Source: Bradyrhizobium sp. CB82 (GTDB lineage: Bacteria > Pseudomonadota > Alphaproteobacteria > Rhizobiales > Xanthobacteraceae). Taken from it: DNA of 64,000 bases. Below are positions 62,353 through 64,000 of this stretch, one piece after another (within the stretch, counting starts at the first letter, position 1; every line of letters starts with the position of its first letter). Location: positions 5,895,001 through 5,959,000 of the forward strand of contig NZ_CP121650.1 of assembly GCF_029714405.1 (NCBI RefSeq), read 5' to 3'. The translations under genes and the position numbers were made by a program. Under the pieces are notes generated by a model. The model was not told where the DNA came from. It worked only from the letters and a program-made list of their open reading frames with translations, and did not search any database.

Positions 62353-62370
62353 TGTCGAGACGTCTCGACA
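62353..62370. promoter_or_regulatory. Perfect 18-bp palindrome between aioB and arsR2
   Basis: TGTCGAGACGTCTCGACA is a complete dyad, 127 bases from the aioB start and 87 from the chosen arsR2 start. Its central position between divergent genes makes it a candidate operator for a dimeric regulator, most simply ArsR2. No regulator is proven. Confidence 0.6.
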
Positions 62371-62456
62371 TATCCAATAGTCGAAACGTGCTGGCTTGTC
62401 ACCTGATCTGTGGGTTAAAGATGACGCACCTAGACGACTCGCGCGGAGACCACGGA

Positions 62457-62909
62457 ATGCGGAAATCTATGCTGGCCGTTGCCAGCCACGCCAGCAGCCG
62501 GCCGGTCCAGGGCGAGCTGTCCGAGCCCCATGCGATTTCCGCCCTTGCTGCGCTTGCTCAGCCCACGCGCCTGGCGATCTTCAGGTTGCTCATCAAGCAC
62601 GAGCCGGTCGGCATCACCGCCGGCGTGATCGCCGACACCATTGGCGCGCCGCACAATACGCTTTCGTCTCATCTGGCCATCCTGGTCCGGGCAGGCCTGC
62701 TCCGTAGCGCCCGCGAGGGACGCACCATCATCTACCGCTCGAACGTCGAGGGAATGCGGGCGTTGATAGGGTTTCTGGTCAGCGAATGCTGCGATGGACA
62801 CCCGGAGCTTTGCAATTTGGTCGCAGAGGATGCGAATGCATACTGCGCGCCGGCCGCTTCTAAGCGACGGCAGAATACCGCAACAGCGACCGGCAAACGG
62901 AAACGCTGA
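62457..62909 (+). CDS. arsR: ArsR-family arsenite-responsive repressor, copy 2
   Basis: ATG 62457 follows GGAG; ATG 62421 is an alternative that adds 12 residues. The 150-residue protein shows APHNTLSSHLAILVRAGLLRSAREGRTIIYR (winged helix) and a C-terminal Cys set: SECCDGHPELCNLV and ANAYCAP. It is a clear paralogue of the 57025 protein, with the same CC-x6-C layout but a longer N-terminus and a basic C-terminal tail. It is divergent from aioBA, so it is the nearest candidate regulator of arsenite oxidase. As(III) binding is inferred. Confidence 0.87.
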   Translation: MRKSMLAVASHASSRPVQGELSEPHAISALAALAQPTRLAIFRLLIKHEPVGITAGVIADTIGAPHNTLSSHLAILVRAGLLRSAREGRTIIYRSNVEGMRALIGFLVSECCDGHPELCNLVAEDANAYCAPAASKRRQNTATATGKRKR

Positions 62910-62943
62910 GCTGAGTTTCTGGCTGCGCCTATTTCTGCGCCAG

Positions 62944-62972
62944 TGGAAAAACAATCCCATGCAAAGGAGCAG
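62944..62972 (+). repeat. Dispersed repeat, right copy flanking the arsenic island
   Basis: A 29-base element TGGAAAAACAATCCCATGCA.. that matches the 56910 copy with one base inserted and one substituted. It starts 35 bases after the arsR2 stop. The copies are direct repeats. Confidence 0.65.
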
Positions 62973-63034
62973 GGGCCGCCGGTTATCGCCAGCGGCCCTC
63001 GCGCTTAACCGGCTTCGCCGCGCCGGCATCCAGA

Positions 63035-63334
63035 CTAGAGATCGATGCTGACGGCGATGTTACGGCCCTGTAGCTCGGCGATCTTCATTCCGTCGGCCAT
63101 TACCTGCGCGAACTCCGGGTCCTTTGCCACGGCCTCCTGCACCTTGCCGTAAACTTCCCAATTGGAGTAGCGCGTCGTCACCAGCAACTCTCCTGCCCAA
63201 TGGCCGGTGTGGAAACGGGACAGCCGAAGAAATTCGGCACCGTGTTTCTCAAAGATCTTCTTGGCCTGCCGGACAATCTTGGTCATTTCCTCGGGCTTAT
63301 CGGTTTTGAAGCGAGTAAATTGAACGATCGGCAT
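63035..63334 (-). CDS. Small ABM-like (dimeric alpha/beta barrel) protein
   Basis: ATG 63334 follows GGAGG and opens MPIVQFTRFKTDKPEEMTKI; upstream in-frame residues are spacer. The 99-residue protein has alternating beta-strands and helices (PEEMTKIVRQAKKIFEKHGA, FHTGHWAGELLVTTRYSNWE, GKVQEAVAKDPEFAQVMADG), consistent with the antibiotic-biosynthesis-monooxygenase-like ferredoxin fold. No active site is obvious. It is read toward arsR2 and ends 62 bases after the right-hand repeat. Function is unknown. The spacer 63335-63555 holds nothing clear. Confidence 0.65.
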   Translation of the reverse strand: MPIVQFTRFKTDKPEEMTKIVRQAKKIFEKHGAEFLRLSRFHTGHWAGELLVTTRYSNWEVYGKVQEAVAKDPEFAQVMADGMKIAELQGRNIAVSIDL

Positions 63335-63555
63335 GGGACTACCTCCATAGTGATGTGAGATATCCAAGAGGCTTGCATCGAGCGTCGTTTGAGAAGCGAA
63401 TCTCAATGCGATCTCGATGAACGTTTGTCTTCATCGACTTGTTGTTGGTTCAGGCTTCTTAAGCGGCAACAGGTCTGCCCTTTCTCGGCGGATGGGCTCG
63501 CATCGTCACCGGCTAAAGCGAAGAGACGGGACCAGCCTGAATAGATCGCCTCGCC

Positions 63556-64000
63556 CTATCCAAGTATCCCCTTCAGACCCGCATAGATCGAGCCGACCGC
63601 GGTGGCGGCGACGCCGACAAGCGGACCGATGGTCTGCATGAGGTCCTGGATCAGGCGCGCCCTGCGGCGCAATTGCTCCTCGCCGACGTGCTGCCCGAGA
63701 AGGCGGGCCATCCTGAAGGCGAAGGCATTGGGCTTGCCGCCCTGGGTCAGCACCCGCGGCAACACCTGGAAGATCACGACGCCCAGGATGTTGCCGGACA
63801 GGAAGGCGAGCAGGATGCTCGCGCCATATTCAAAGACCTCGCGCCACTCGACCCAGACTTCGGGAAGGATCGGGACGCGATCGTGAATGCCGGTCACCGT
63901 CAGCATCAGCTGGATGCTGAGGGCGGCACCCAGCACGCCCAGCACCAGCGCGCCGATCATGGAGACCCTGTGCAGCGGATAGGCCATGAGCCCGAACAGC
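63556..64000 (-). CDS. Membrane protein, possibly continuing past the window
   Basis: From ATG 63987 the frame encodes 143 residues, but it stays open to the window edge (LFGL before MAYPLHRVSM), so the true start may lie outside. It shows a membrane segment ALVLGVLGAALSIQLMLTV, a loop GIHDRVPILPEVWVEWREVF, a second hydrophobic stretch ASILLAFLSGNILGVVIFQV, and a basic helix FAFRMARLLGQHVGEEQLRRRARL followed by TIGPLVGVAATAVGSIYAGL. It is probably an inner-membrane protein, of no recognised family. The edge position limits the call. Confidence 0.6.
   Translation of the reverse strand, partial: LFGLMAYPLHRVSMIGALVLGVLGAALSIQLMLTVTGIHDRVPILPEVWVEWREVFEYGASILLAFLSGNILGVVIFQVLPRVLTQGGKPNAFAFRMARLLGQHVGEEQLRRRARLIQDLMQTIGPLVGVAATAVGSIYAGLKGILG

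Noticed and set aside
62227..62456. Sigma-54 promoter for aioB
   Set aside because: No acceptable TGGCAC-N5-TTGC arrangement was found on the minus strand; the nearest match (near CGTGCTGG at 62387) lacks the -12 element.

Overview
The window looks like chromosomal DNA of a Bradyrhizobium-type alphaproteobacterium. Supporting signs are high GC content with long antisense shadow reading frames, many GTG starts, an Fds-type NAD-dependent formate dehydrogenase, the rhizobial cytochrome c maturation order ccmI-E-F-H (cycHJKL), a FeuPQ-like two-component pair, a bacterial Ku, and palindromic intergenic repeats of a type I recall from Bradyrhizobium. The organism call rests on recognised families and context; no search was run.

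Layout. 1-3.1 kb (minus strand): a metal/oxidative-stress style gene string made of a DUF1259 protein, a ChrC-like Fe/Mn superoxide dismutase, two small proteins, the C-terminal remnant of a chromate transporter and a secreted beta-propeller protein cut by the window edge. 3.5-7.4 kb (plus strand): an oxalate/formate module with a 45-residue microprotein, two OxlT-like antiporters and a tandem-CBS protein. Each of these four genes is preceded by the same 17-bp imperfect palindrome, TGGNATA-N3-TATACCA, and three of the four units end in a clear terminator. 7.5-17 kb: PanE-like reductase and FAH-family enzyme (coupled), two small secreted proteins, nitronate monooxygenase, a quinone-oxidoreductase-like MDR protein, a CDF transporter with an extended C-terminus and a PAS sensor kinase. 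16.9-24 kb: a LysR regulator divergent from fdsGBA-fdhD-fdsD, with a LysR-type dyad between them. Oxalate/formate exchange and formate oxidation to CO2 with NADH fit together, although the oxalate-decarboxylating enzymes (frc, oxc) are not in the window.

23.9-39.9 kb (mostly minus strand): glnE, a response regulator/sensor kinase pair and a DegP-type protease; then the cytochrome c maturation operon ccmIEFH behind an 18-bp perfect palindrome that matches the FixK/FNR box at exactly -41.5 from a predicted start; then a conserved protein of unknown function beside a FeuPQ-like system. 40-56.8 kb: ku, a lone Flp pilin, a secreted hydrolase, an M20-type peptidase, a CAP-domain protein, a ThDP enzyme, a GAF histidine kinase with a frameshifted response regulator, a membrane alpha/beta hydrolase, an EmrB-type MFS exporter, a YcgN-like Cys-cluster protein, a class A penicillin-binding protein, and DUF1214/DUF1254 proteins.

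56.9-63 kb: an arsenic island. It holds arsR-arsC-aquaporin-(frameshifted second arsC) on the plus strand and the arsenite oxidase genes aioB-aioA on the minus strand, divergent from a second arsR. The island is bracketed by two direct copies of a roughly 28-bp repeat. AioA carries an unusual low-complexity insertion of about 54 residues. The aioB-arsR2 intergenic region contains two tandem hairpins with the same core and a perfect 18-bp palindrome, and no aioXSR genes are visible. The end of the window holds an ABM-like small protein and a membrane protein that may continue past the edge. No tRNA, rRNA, CRISPR array or intact insertion sequence was recognised.
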